Positions 35,401 to 47,900 of a stretch of 64,000 bases of DNA are shown here, piece after piece. The notes beneath the pieces were generated by a model that was given only the letters and a program-made list of their open reading frames with translations, searched no databases and was not told the origin of the DNA. Both the position numbers and the translations under genes were made by a program. Source of the stretch: Heliopora coerulea (taxonomy: Eukaryota; Cnidaria; Anthozoa; Scleralcyonacea; Helioporidae); assembly GCA_030142905.1 (NCBI GenBank), contig JASJOG010000086.1, forward strand, positions 186,001-250,000, given 5' to 3'. Positions within the stretch are counted from its first letter, which is position 1; every line of letters begins with the position of its first letter.

Positions 35401-35700
35401 GCGGTGGGAAAAGTCGAAATTTAACAGAGGAGACACAGTGACTTGTCGAGCGAAGACCATGCTCTGCTATCGGTCCACTATAACTCCTAGACACGCACGT
35501 AGCATTAGTCATATTCATTAAAGTTTACTTCTTTCAGAAACATAACAACTTGCCATTGAAAATCTATTTAAGACCTTGGAGATACATTCATCAACGTTCA
35601 AATTTTCTAACCTTTATTTTCTTTCCAAATATAGTAACCTGATCTGCAGGACCTATCCCAGATGTTAAGGACCAGTACAGTGATGTTCCAATTTCCTAAG
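23480..35700. other. Long stretch without a supported gene
   Basis: Nothing convincing on either strand. Repeat-like pieces include the motif gaaatatcggacc at 25748 and again at 29745, each in MITE-like surroundings; fragments ending in 'aaagagtt' near 26570-26610 and 27540-27660 with an internal near-tandem unit (gtaaaattgtctgacgttag / gtaaattagtctggcgttag); an ATT run at 28168-28190; and an AT-rich tract at 33140-33280. A 27-codon frame at 31680 starts with a hydrophobic segment resembling a signal peptide but has no good donor. Confidence 0.5.
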
Positions 35701-35763
35701 GATGACTTCTTCTCAATGAAGTTATGAAAATTAAGCTGATTAAGTATTTTGAATTTCTTTCAG

Positions 35764-35847
35764 ACGATGAAAAAATGCAAGCCAAAATGCTCCAAGTATC
35801 AATTCAGTTCCAGAGATAACCTGATTTGTGGACATACATTGTGGTAA
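35764..35847 (+). pseudogene. Orphan cysteine-rich half-exon related to genes A and B
   Basis: After a good acceptor (tttgaatttctttcag) a phase-0 frame of 27 codons ends TAA. It has three cysteines, KKCKPKC and a terminal ICGHTLW. The end lines up with the last segment of gene A (ICRHKLC) and gene B (ICRSHMC), except that the final Cys codon is TGG (Trp). The C-x3-C resembles the extra pair in gene B. The N-terminal half of the domain is missing and no signal exon was found. Probably a relic paralogue; it could also be an exon of a gene with unseen partners. Confidence 0.4.
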
Positions 35848-35982
35848 TCGAAATTACTATACAAAGTTTGCTTCTCTTCGACACAAAATAAGTGACCTGA
35901 TAAGTTTCAACGACAATTTTCAAACCTTAAAAACACATAGCTGTAGCGTTCCGGTTTTACCATAGTTCACTCCTGTTCCAGA

Positions 35983-36026
35983 TACATACATACATATATA
36001 CATATATATATACATACATACATACA

Positions 36027-36079
<53 letters not shown>

Positions 36080-36080
36080 G
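35983..36080. repeat. (CATA)n and (TA)n microsatellite
   Basis: Tetranucleotide CATA array merging into a TA run. Confidence 0.97.
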
Positions 36081-36089
36081 TACTTAACG

Positions 36090-39000
36090 GCACGACTTTC
36101 AAAACCTATTTCAGGTTTTAAAGATATAGCAATGTCCTCGTTCACTCAATCTACGGTCTGTGGACGTGAATGTTACTTAACACGTGGTTGTTGATACTTA
36201 CAAGTACCAAATCATTTTCAACCTGGAATATTTTGAAAAAAATTTCGAGAGTCACTCGTGAATCGAAGAAATAACCTTATGATTGCCAGAGAGTAGCGAT
36301 ACCCATCGAGTCACAAGAACTTCTCTTGTAGTGTGAACTCTACTGTATCAATTCGTTATGGGTAATGTAGGTGCTGTTTGCCAAGTCTGCGGGTTTGAAT
36401 TCTCGTCAGCTACTCAATACTCTTAATGAATAGTTGACATATTGAGACTCGAATTCTCTCCAGTCTGAATGCCGCACCCATAATGAACCAATAAACAGTT
36501 TACTTTTCGTTTTAAAATCACAACTCATGCAGCCTAGAGAACCCCACCAAATACCAATAGGTTGCCAGTTCAATTTCACCCAGGGTTTCAAAAACCTTTT
36601 CCGAGTGGTTAAGTCTAAGAAACAGATGAATTCATGAAACCTTACCGAGTCTGACGAGTGGGGAAGCGAGTACAGTCAAAGGTGAGGTTATATATATATC
36701 TATTAAGTTAATTTTCAGTACCTAATTTATGACCATAAGGACTCTGTGTAGACATTGGACATTCAATAGACGTTTAAGGAAGCAGTATGCTAACCAAAAT
36801 TTCCTTACGGTTTTAATCCTGATCATTTTAGATGTAACAGGCTTATTTTAACAGGGAGACCAGAGACATAATTGCTTTTCAGATTGACTTCACGAAAAGT
36901 TGACCAAAATTTTTGCGTAGTATATTAAGGCTTGGTATTGAGACAGGAGGAATGGACTGATTTTAAGTGTAGAGCTAAATACTGAGCGAGACCTCTGGGA
37001 AAAGTGTGGCTTAAGTTTACCAAGCATAAAATATGATTCTATCACAGGAATATCCAAGCTTGAAAATTCTATAACGGTGATTGACCTTCCAGCCAGATTA
37101 CTCGATGTCCCTAATTCGCTTCATGTATAGCATGTCCAGTGCAGTCGCGTAGAAAACCACTCAATTCTATGCAGCCCTACAGCAGTCGTTGACTACATAG
37201 AAAGTAAAGTAGCCTAGAATACAAGTAAAGAAACTAGATTTGACGTTGGTGGTTCCATACAATGTCAGACGAAGTGCGACTAACCTGATATCAGCACCCA
37301 TGGGCGAGTAGTGCCAATGAGGTGGCAAACATGTAGGTGCAATATAAATGAAATTATTCTTCTTTCAAACTGGTACACGATCGTACACCACATCGAACAG
37401 AATCTTTTTCATGGCTGATCAACTCATTATGCCATCTCGACTACTAAACGATACGGTGAACTCTCGTTTAGCTAGAACCAAAGTTAACTTCGCAGCCAGA
37501 CTGAATGGTCGTGAGACACAGTTCAAGAGAAGCTTATGTTTATCAGAACGATGACGGCATTCTGAACAGCTTAAAAATGGTACAACTGAGCCTCACAGCA
37601 AGCCGGTCGTAAACAATACAGACCACTTCCAACTTATTTCCTCGACATTTTTCTAGCTTTACAGCCTTTCAGTACCATTGCTGCCAGCACATTTGCCGGT
37701 AGTAAAGGTTACAGTCCACTTACAACCTATTTCCCCGACATTTTTCAAGCTTTGCAGCATTTCAGTACCATTGCAGCCAGCACATTCGACATTGAGGGCG
37801 AGTAGAACTAAAAGTCCCAGTAGCTGACGTCATCAGGGCGTGAAAATGCTCTGAGGGCTCAAACACACGCCACAATGCGTGAAATGCTAAACGGCACACA
37901 CAGGAAGACTATTTCAAGATGGAAAAATGTGCGATGAAAAACAGGAAGCTATAGGTCAGTCAAAGCCTAGTTTGATTCATATCCTGGCCTAAGTTTTACA
38001 TTAATGCTTACCTTAACTGTAGTCTCTATGTGGACCGCCGCCTCAAAATCTCGTGCTTCTCCAAGGCTACTTAGTAATATCTCCAACACTGTGTGCAGCG
38101 TTCGGTTTTACCGAGTATCCTTGCTTTCAGACTTAAAAACAGCGTATTCAGAAGGAGGACAACACTGCGAATAGTCTCGGAACTAAGCCTTACAGGCAGC
38201 CTTTATTTAGTGCGAAGAATTACAAGACGTTTTCCTCCACGCTCTCGGTGTGACTGCGTCAGGTTTCCAATACTTGACGACGAATAACGTTTAAATATGT
38301 TATCAACAATGTTGAACGGCGTGCGTCTGGCAATTCTGAGTGTTCTAAAAAAGTACATCCAGATGTTCAACCCGGAAATAGAGACCCAAGATTCAGGGGT
38401 TTTTTTGAGGAATGCCAACAGCTTGTTAAACCGTATCATATCATCAAAGGTAACTTTTTGCAAAAATGAGCTCACGTAAGAATGCAATAGCGTGATGACA
38501 CTGTACGCGTTTTAAGTAGAAAAGGCGTCCGAATGACTTTGCTTAAAAGGGTATGTCAGGTATCATTCAAGGATTGGCCGTGGTCTGAAATTGTAGGGGT
38601 ATGTTTTGGTAGCTATTAAAAATTCCCTCTTTTAGGCATGTGACTAGCAAGAAGCGAAGATTCTTAACTCCCTATTTCATTTTGTGGTCATGACCCTCAT
38701 GAGCTCATGAGCAACAGGCCTTGGGTTCATTGAACTTAAGAGGTTCATCATGTTTGCTTTAGACTTTAAAAACAAGCAAAAGAAGGCTTCGAAACATTAT
38801 CAACTCAATTCACATTTGTGGGAGAAGAAATACTTTCTCAGCCAGTTTCAATTTTTAGAAGGTTTCAGCTAGTTGTTGCTTATTTCGCTATATTCTTCTT
38901 CAAGTTTTTAATCTTTGCTGCTCACACGAGGAAGATGCAGTCCATGTAAGCTACGGGTAGGGTCTGTTGGGTAAGAGTTCTCCTGAACTCAGTCTCCAAA

Positions 39001-41290
39001 TGAAAAAAGTATTTTGTTTTTCTTGATTCTTATAGAAAACAAAAAAGAAAATCACAGCATTACATCATTGCACTAATTCCATTTAAACCAGGGAAAGGGA
39101 ATGTTCAAGATATGAGGAAAAATGAGTATGGAAGTCGTAGGCGTTAAAATTTAAGAAGTAACACGCTTATTTATTCAACCGCAGAATAATAAAAAAAGTG
39201 GCTTCTGATTGGGAATTCAGCTTACTGTCTTGACCTGTCTCTTTAGCACGTTCACTAAACGAACGACATAACACTAAAATCAGGGCCAGAGACGTGGCCT
39301 TTGCTTAATGATGTTTACTCAAGGGTGGTAATTTTGGTCGAATAGTAACAACGATGTCGTGTTTACGTCCATAAACATGAAGATAAGACGATTACGAGAA
39401 AAGGAAATAAAAATGAAGATTAAACACCCTATTCTGACAACCGAGGTGTTTAGAGAAATTTAAATCTCTGACTGAGCGGAAATATAGAAGAAACGGTAAA
39501 TATCATATCAAACACAAAGGAATTAACCGCATCGCAGGAATTACAGGCACTTGTAGAAATGGAAAAATAACAGCTTTAAGAATGCAAGAGTTACCCTAAA
39601 TAACTGCAAATAACACTGCGATTACGGTCAACAAGTTAATTTTCACTTTATTGCAATCCAGCATACGTCGCACAGGTATAGCAACCAACTAACAGTATTT
39701 TTGCATTTCTAAGAAAATTCACATGCAAAAAAAGGTCACCAAAGATCATTTAACCATTTTTAAGACGATAATTACCCAATACATTCCAAGGATCTAATTT
39801 TCTTTTTCAATTTCCTGGATTTGAGCGAAGTGGATCACAATTCAATTTGGAATGTTGCCGACAGAAACAGCTAAAGAGGGTAAGTAAACAAATGAACCAT
39901 AAAAGGGACCCCTCTTTCTCACCAAGGCATCCTCAAGTCTACCACTTGTCTTCCATCTCGAACAGTTTTAGCAAAGAAGTTCAGGTAAGCAAGAATGGCT
40001 GATTGAAGTTTTTCTACATTGTAAAAAGAACTGGATATAATATGTTCCTAGCAATAAGGTTTTTGCGATATTGTTATGCACGATATGTCATGTTTCTGGT
40101 TTATCAGAGCTTCATATCTTTCGAGGCTGAAAGTTGTGTATTTAGAGCTGTATTTCAAATAAGTGTATACCAAGCTCGCGTGTCGTACAGAAACATACAA
40201 ATTTTGCTAAACTGCTATGCTTGAAACAATCACAGTGAAACCTAAGTAAAACATGTCTTTTTGAATAGTTTACATTGAATTCCTCAGCCTTATAAAGGAA
40301 TTTCAGCATTAGTTTACACACCAGTAGACCTGCTTTAAACAATAACCTTTGCAAACCACTGGCAAGCAACAGTTTTAGTTATGCGATTTGCACGTATTTT
40401 GTCTTTCTGTCAAAACGAAGGAACACATGTTGGATTATAGGGTAAACGTATACAAATGTGGTTTTCCCATTGCAGACTTACCAAACGAAGTTGAGTTTTT
40501 TCTCTCCCAATTTTTACCTGGCAAAATAAAGGCTGTTTCAGCTTATTGTTATTCATAATTACGACACTACAAGTGTAATTTCAAATATGATCACCCAAGA
40601 GAGACCTTATCCAGGCATTTTTTCATTGATACTTAGGGTTTATTACTTGTGATAAGCTTATTGCAGTTGGCTGTAGCAGCTAATTCCCAGCTGCATTTTA
40701 ACTCACAAACCAACGCTGGTGTGTTCTATATTATACAAAATATGGCTTTGAAATAAGACGTGAAACGGAGAGATTTAGAAATAATAAGACATACCTCCTC
40801 TTTCGCAAGGCGGAAGTTGAAAACGATATTTGTAAAGAGTTTACCTAGTATTGGTACAGCTGAAAGCCAATTTCATCAAACAAAATGCAGCCCAACAAAC
40901 TACTTAGGCTGGATACAATTTACCAAAATCAGCTAAGAAGAAAGAAATCTTGATTGGACAATTTAAGGCTATTCTCGATATAGACATCTTCTCGATGTAA
41001 ACTATAACGCGGGAACAGAGATATGTCGGTCGATTAGAGTAAATGAGAGGTTTAATCCAACTTTACTATTACTTTGCACTTTCAAAGGTAATTCTTGTTT
41101 TAAATTTTATAGCATATACTATCTTTTTGCATAAAATTGTTTTTACGCTGTATGAATACTAACAAATTCCTCACAAACATCGTTTGCAACTTCTGTCTTG
41201 CAGAAGTGGAGTTATGCCTGTTTGTAGCAGATATAATGTTCTCAAACTCATTAATAATTCACGAAAAAAAACAAAAGAAATACATAATTA
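36090..41290. other. Stretch without a supported gene
   Basis: No exon could be supported on either strand. The only structured item is the 92-base-offset direct repeat at 37623-37786, listed separately. Confidence 0.5.
37623..37786. repeat. Direct repeat, two 72-base copies
   Basis: Copies at 37623-37694 and 37715-37786 differ at only a few positions (both begin ccactt-c/a-caac) and are separated by 20 bases. Confidence 0.85.
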
Positions 41291-41491
41291 ATCAGTATTT
41301 AGAAATCGGAGGAAGATTACAGCTGAATTTTTCCGAAAATACTGGTTCGTTTGAGAAGTAATTTCAAACACTCGTTTAGTGTTCTTCCTCCGACTTCTAC
41401 ATACCTCAAAACTCGTTAAAAAAACTCGGCTTCGCCTCGTTTTTCAACTCGTTTCTCGGTATCTAGAAATCGGAGGAAGAACACCAATTCG
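41291..41491. repeat. Fold-back element with 27-bp near-perfect arms
   Basis: 41379-41405 is the near-exact reverse complement of 41458-41484 (gtgttcttcctccgacttct against agaaatcggaggaagaacac). A third partial copy of the arm lies at 41295-41314. The spacer holds gcttcgcc, which looks like the loop of a short hairpin. MITE-like. Confidence 0.7.
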
Positions 41492-41639
41492 TAATTGAAA
41501 TATTACTTAACTTTCAAAATCGCTGGTATTTTATTTGACAAATAAAATTTCTTTCAATGTTACCTCATGTTCCTGCCACCTGCAAATCAGCTTTTTTTCA
41601 TCTTCGTACGTAATTAAAAATATATCTGAGGTTCTAATC

Positions 41640-42571
41640 TTTCTTACACTGGACACTATCAAAACTATTATTCATGCCCTTAAGATCTCAAAGTTGGATG
41701 ACTTTTGGAATAAGTGACAAGACTTCAGTACATCCAAAATTGTGCAGCCAAATTCACACTGCTTATCAATATTTTCGACTTCCACCTGAGCAAAGAAATA
41801 AACTCAAAATTTTGGCAATCACCTTTACAACTCTTCATGGACAGGCTCCACAAATGATGTGTGATCTATTAAAATATTATAACTCGAGTTGAACTCTCCG
41901 CTCACCTGGTCAAAATCTTCTATGTAAACCTGCATTCAGTCTCATGAAATATGGTGGCCGGAGATTTGTTGTTTTTGCTCGAACTTCATGAAACTTGGTT
42001 ATACTTTGGAAATCTGATTCTACTGACACTTTTAAATGTCAACTTAAAACATGGCTTTTTACTCACTTATACTTTTAGTTCTAACAATATTTTATGATTT
42101 TAATGGTATTGTTTTTCTATCTTTCTGCAATGTATTACCTTGAAGTTTTTTTCGGCAAATACTCTAGTTTGGTGACATTTGTAAGTAATATTTAAAAACC
42201 CAGCAGGAGTGCTTTATCGGGATTTAAAACACGAGGCTATCGCCTCGTGTTTTAGATCCGATAAAGTACGTACTGCGAGTTTTTTAAATATTTTATAAAA
42301 TTCACCTCTTAATACGCTAATTCATGAAGAAAGTTTAGAAATTTATGTTTTCTAAACCTTGTTCACATATAGAGAAACATGTGCCTTCATCTCATATAAA
42401 GATACCACGCGCTTATGATGTTCCTTTGTATTTTCATCATGAATTTTTAATGAATTTTTTTAGACAGTTTAGAAACGTTATTTCTTGATCATTAAGGTGT
42501 AAAGTGCCATTGAATGTTTGGAAATGGCGCTACATAAGTTTTTCCTCGTTATTATTATTATTATTATTATT
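41640..42571 (+). pseudogene. Degraded CR1/L2-type LINE 3' end with ATT tail
   Basis: Phrases in shifting frames match the C-terminal end of CR1/L2-clade reverse transcriptases: IKTIIHALKISKLDDFW, LKILAITFTTLHGQAPQ, LLCKPAFSLMKYGGR and FKCQLKTWLF. These are followed by a 3' UTR ending ...gaaatggcgctacataagtt and a (TTA)n tail at 42549-42571. Several stops and frameshifts make it dead. A fold-back element is inserted at about 42187-42294. Confidence 0.7.
42187..42294. repeat. Fold-back (hairpin) element nested in LINE tail
   Basis: Left arm from atatttaaaaa through gctttatcgg to aaaacacgaggc; right arm gcctcgtgtttt through ccgataaag to ttttttaaatat. The arms are about 50 bases, imperfect, with a loop of only four bases (tatc). 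Confidence 0.75.
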
Positions 42572-42574
42572 ATT

Positions 42575-42699
42575 AATCTTAATATATTGGATGATGTGTA
42601 GACTTGAAATAATAACAATAATAATAACAATAATAATATACAATAATAATTATTGTTATTAGTATTCCAAGTCTACACATCGTCCCATATATTAAGATT
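42575..42699. repeat. Fold-back element, about 50-bp arms
   Basis: aatcttaatatattggatga at 42575 is mirrored by the reverse complement of tcgtcccatatattaagatt ending at 42699. The centre is AAT/ATT simple sequence. It directly follows the LINE tail. Confidence 0.75.
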
Positions 42700-42714
42700 A
42701 TTATAATTACAATT

Positions 42715-43420
42715 ACAATTATAATTATAATAATTATTATTTACATTATTGTAATTATCATTATTTTCATTAATATTATCCTTATCATTATCATTATTAT
42801 TATCATTATTATTATCATTATTATTATGTCACAGGTTACCTCATTCCCATATCTTCAGTAAGTTTAAGCCTATCAAGAGTCAATTAGAATATCAAAGAGC
42901 TTTAAATATCATCACTGATTATAGCCAAAGTTCATTTAAATTAGATTAACTTAGTTTTCATTTTTTCGGCACTTTGGTATACAATTAGTTTTCTAGTGTC
43001 ATTCAATTCCCATGCTACCGGAATTATTCTTATAGTCATACCTGTATCTGCAAATTTTAATTCAGATCTGTCGGGAACAGAATATAGCAAACACATCATC
43101 ATCGTCATCATCATCATCATCATCATCAACATCATCATCATTATCATTATCATCATCATTATAATCATCATTATCATTATCATTATTACCACCAACATCA
43201 TCATCATCAACACATCATCATTATCAACACAATCATCATCATCATCATCAACGTCATTATTATCATTATCGTTATCATCACCATTGTCATCAACACATCA
43301 TCATCAACATCATCATCATCAACATCAACACATCATCATCAACACATTATCAACATCATCAACATTATCATCATCATCAACACATCATTATCATCATCAA
43401 CAACAACATCATCATCATTA
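42715..43420. repeat. (ATT/ATC)n and (CATCAT)n tracts
   Basis: AT-rich trinucleotides to 42830, about 265 bases of unremarkable sequence, then a long ATC/AAC tract at 43097-43420. It ends about 100 bases upstream of the gene B start codon. Confidence 0.93.
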
Positions 43421-43521
43421 ATATTACAATTTGGCACCATTTTTGCGTTTTCGGTTATATTCTGTTGTTTGACTTCTTCAGTTTGTATTTTCATGTTTGA
43501 TTTCAGAGAACTTATGCAGAC

Positions 43522-44880
43522 ATGATGTCCACTAAAATGATTGCGATACTTATTTTCGCAAGCGTTCTGCTCAGCTACAGAGGAACGGCTGGTTACCGGT
43601 TGTCATGGTCAAACGAAGGAACGAGAGTGCACAAGGTTCGCAAAGTCGCAACAACAGGTTGCTTCAAAATGTTTGGCGCTTTTATTCACCATTTATCGAT
43701 ATGTGAAGTCATTACAGACTGAATTACTTTGGGATAGAGTTCGACTTTTGTACTGTTACTGCGTTCATTCTTGTTGTAACTTGAACACAAAGACCCATGA
43801 TGAATAATTTCTCGTTCAACAAAAAACATCAAAGCTCAGGAAAATATGCGAAAGTCTAACGCCGCCAGGAAAGAGTTAAGCGAGAAAGTTAAAATATATT
43901 TTAATGAATCTGCCGTTTCGTTGCCGCAAGCAACATCTGCAGAGATTAAATGACTGATTATCAGGTTGACAAATATATTGGTAAGAATTTCTAAATAATT
44001 ATCATTCAATCTCTGCATGAAGATGCTGCTAGCGGCAACGAAACGACAGATTTATCAAAATGAATTTTAACCTCCTCGCTTAATGGCTCTATTTCGCATA
44101 CTGTGCTGGGCTTTGATAGTTCCTCCCTTGTCTATTATTTTTAATTTCTTAAAAACGTAAGCCAGTTGTGGTTTTTTGACATTTTGTACAAACAACCAAT
44201 ACATGAAAAAAACAAAGTTCATTATTTCTGGTGTATAACCTTGGTGTATGAAATATATTTTTCACTTACCAAGATCCCGTTTACACTACAACATTTTGAG
44301 CACGGCACGGCTAATTAGCCGTGCCGTGCTCAAAATATACTGGGGTGTTCGGCACGGTTAAATTTTTTAGGCACTGGTACCCAATTTCAAGAAGGCCGCA
44401 CCGTTTACACTGTGAAAATCACCCATGCCGTGTCCAAAAATAGCGGCACCCGTACCAAAATTTTAGCAGTGCCATGCCCAAAATGTTAATAGTGCAAACG
44501 TGGTTCAATTAGGCAATTCTTTTACCTGTCCAACTGAGTCCGTCAGGCGAAGTTTCTCGTTTCGATATAAAATGCTTAATGCATACCGTGTGAAATGGTA
44601 TACCTCTGAAATGTCTGCAAGCTTATCATCACATGTCTGTGACTGATTTTATCGAATACAATCTAATGCTAATTTTTTTTTTTTTATCTACTTTTTACAG
44701 ATCGTCAAGCGCTGCACTGTGCGCTACAAGCCTTGTAAAAGCGTCTCCGAATGCGTGTGCTCCTCCGGCGACAAAAGTTGTTCAAGCCGCTGCAGTTCAT
44801 ACAACTTCATTTGTCGGTCGCACATGTGCATACACGACGACCAAGATACTAAACCATATCATCGTCAGCCATTATCGTAA
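43522..44880 (+). CDS. Gene B: secreted eight-cysteine peptide, two exons
   Basis: Exon 1 (43522-43635, 38 codons) has a signal peptide (MMSTKM, then a hydrophobic run, with a likely cleavage near GTAG) and ends cacaag|gttcgc. A tttcag at 43501-43506 suggests a 5'-UTR intron just upstream. Exon 2 (44701-44880) starts after an excellent T-rich tract and ttttttacag in phase 0 and ends TAA. The precursor is 97 residues. The cysteine spacing is C-x6-C-x5-C-x1-C-x6-C-x3-C-x6-C-x4-C. The first part (YKPCKSVSEC) and last part (FICRSHMC) match gene A, while C-x6-C-x3-C is extra. A KR dibasic site directly precedes the first Cys, which suggests propeptide removal. The downstream alternative donor acaacag|gttg puts exon 2 in the wrong frame. 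Function unknown. Confidence 0.7.
43876..44084. repeat. Fold-back MITE in gene B intron, about 85-bp arms
   Basis: The left end (ttaagcgag...gccgtttcgttgccgc) is mirrored by the right end (gcggcaacgaaacgacag...ctcgcttaa). The arms are imperfect. A minus-strand open frame across it is an artefact. Confidence 0.8.
44277..44503. repeat. MITE with a 44-bp perfect palindrome
   Basis: The ends cgtttacacta and the complement of tagtgcaaacg form short terminal inverted repeats. Inside, 44295-44338 is a perfect palindrome with no spacer (attttgagcacggcacggct and its complement). Further copies of a related cggcac/gtgccg motif fill the rest. It lies in the gene B intron about 200 bases before exon 2. 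Confidence 0.75.
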
Positions 44881-44959
44881 CGTCCTCGTGTCGGCAAAAA
44901 TGATATCAAATAATTTGATTACTTGCTCTAAGTTTCTGTCGGATGATAGCTGGAAAATA

Positions 44960-47900
44960 ATTTAAGTTAATTTTTCAAATTTATCACAAAAAAAATTAGG
45001 TAAGAGAATTGCTTTTTGGTGGAAAAAAACGGCCTTATTGCCTAACTTAATTCCAAATTCTTGAATCTGCCGACGTTTGTCATCGAGCAGAGCAGTCAGT
45101 CGATCAGACTGTAGGATTTGTGTAAGTCTGGTCATTATATGTCGCTATATATCATTGATGTCATACTATAACCAAAGTACTTTGTCAATGTGTTATAAAT
45201 CATAATGTATTACAACAAGTTTGTTCAAAATTTCAAATTTTCCATCTGCCTAATTCCCCTATGATCGCCCATCCAAGACGAATATAATGATCATAAATTC
45301 ATTCAGATTTCCCCATACACTGACCTCGCTCCTTCGTGACTCGGTCTTCACGAAAACCTCAGCCGGATACTTTCCGGTACAGACAACACATTCTGTTCGT
45401 AAGCAGTTTACTCCATGCATTTTGGTTCATTCCTTCATCGCTTTTAACCCTCTTTATGTTTACGAGGTGGCGGTTTAGTTTTATTTGCTTGTTTTTACCA
45501 ATGACTTCGTGTTTTTTTACCTGATCGTATAAATCCCTGCAAAAAAGTCATTGAAAAAACGATTTAATTACGTTACAAGCAGTCAATCGGTTGGTAATCC
45601 CTTGTATACGTTTTGGTTTCCATTTCAAATCCTACCGGCATTATGTAAACGTGACTAAGTTTCCAACAAATACAAGGAACACGCTGGCAACGTGAAAACT
45701 GAGCAAAAATTCAGATTGAAAGATGGTCGCAAATATTCATAGTCATCATTCATTCATGTATTACTAACATATTTTGACTACAGGCAGGCAGCGCCAGGGT
45801 AGAGTGACTTTGAGATCCTCGAGCCAGTCCTCGCTTGCTATATCTTTTCTCGCCATCAGAGTCGTGCACCCATACAGCTCTTCCAGAGGCTCATAAGTCA
45901 GTAAGCTCGTGGATTTGATTCCCATCAGGTCTTTGACAAACAAATTTCCTGACGATTGCAGATCTGACGGCCGCCAGCATGCGATAACCTTAACCTAAGA
46001 AATGTAAATCCATCCCGAGATTCTGTTACTTGACGATCCGCGGTCATGCATTGTGATTCCGCCGGCAAACTAAATATTTCTCCCTCAATTCGCCTATAAC
46101 TTGCCATTCACACTTCCTGAAACCTGGTCAAGCACTGAAACTAGTGTCCGACTTTAGCTATAATGCATATTAATATAATACCACATCATGACTGGGAAAA
46201 TGTCAAGGCGAATTTGCAGGATTTTATCGAAACGTCTTGCAGGGTGAAGTGGTTAGTGACGAATTTTTGCTCACATTTCAGAAGCTTTGACCTTGGCTTA
46301 ACCTCTTAAGGCAGATGAGATATTGGTATGACTTGTTTGTGGTGCATATATGATGACTACTTAGTGGTCTGTATACACCTACAAATTAACATACAAATTA
46401 GTGCATGGAATTATAATTTTCAGGGGAAAAAACGTGTTTTATTGGAAGGCTTTTCTGCTTGAAAAAATTTCATAGGCTTTCTTAAAAGGTGTCAGTTACT
46501 TGCGTTTATAAACAATCAATTATATAGAGACTGCACTATCTACAACAGATCTTAATTTCCGCACATGATATGGGAACATATTTAATACTTCACGACTAAA
46601 AAAGAAAAAAAATTTCAATGAATATCACACAGCCGTAATTCACTATATTTCTCCATTAACGTTTAAGAAAATAATAAGCTTGAAAGATGTCTATCGTGGC
46701 TTTCACGGTGGGCGCTAAGTTGAAAGAACACGAGAAAGGTATGTAAACCGAGATGCAATACCAAGTGTTAGCTTTTTGAGAGTTCTTACACAATTTCCGA
46801 CAGGTATTCCTCTAGAACTCGATAGAGATTCTGCGGCGCAGGGTTCTAGCTCATTGCAAAATGGCTGGTCACAATATATTCTAGATGAATAAGATTGCTT
46901 CAAGAGTTTATGAGGTTTCCTTTTATGTCATTGATGGTGCCAACCTAGCGTGGCGAGCAAGTCAACAAAATTTACTCACCTCTAAAATTAGCAACACTAA
47001 AATGGCCTATGACGTCATACAAAAAAATTACTCGGACTTACTACAAAAGAAGGAGCGTCCGTCAAAACCTTTTGCAGCCGCAGCACAGCTTCATTATGAC
47101 TACGAGGCATGCAAAAGAGGTTGTGATCAAATACCACCGCTATCTACAGGGTGTAGTTGAAAAATTTTAACGTGTAAGGTGACATCAGGTCCGATCCCTC
47201 CTTGAAGATATGGTAACGGAACACGTCATGATATTGTAGAGGAAGGCTGCCGAAATCAGTAAGACCAATTAAGGGAACATATGAAGTAAATCAGCCAATG
47301 ACACTTGACATTGCCTCTCCCATTCACCCTGCTCTGGACACCAACGTCCCACCCATTAACAAAGCTAAGCACCGTTCGTGTGATTCTCCTCCCAGTTTCA
47401 TAAGGAAGAAGGACCACTAATTGCCATCCTCTCTTTTCCTACGAGTCACCTCATTTAAACGATCACACCGCCCACGTTTACCAAAGCAAACTCATTGATG
47501 AAATTCACTCCCATGCATCAAACATTGCATTTATATATAAAGACTCCTTTGATGAGATGAATTTCTTTCGAGCGCACACAAAATTACACTCGGGTTTCCT
47601 GTCAACCACTGTAAACCTTTCCGACAATCATATGAAGACAAGCAACGCATTGTCATTGTCTTTCATGACCAAATGTTCAGAGATGTAGGTTTCTGAGCTT
47701 GGACTTCTGAGGGAAAACAAGTATCCGTTCGACTTACAGCATATAACGCGACTTATTCTTTCTTTCACTGGCTTGAGGTTTTAGTTAAGGATTGTCACTG
47801 GACGTTAAAACCTTTTTACCGAGTGATTTTCAAGCAGGATCTTGCATAAGTATATGTACATAAGTGAAACTGGGCAAAATCTGAATTTACGAAAAAAGAA

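Noticed and set aside
42941..43421. Met-rich and Ile/Ser/His-rich frames just upstream of gene B
   Set aside because: Composition of the ATC tract.
46885..47160. 91-codon frame ending in a small cysteine cluster
   Set aside because: No signal peptide, no framework spacing and no splice partner; kept only as a remark.
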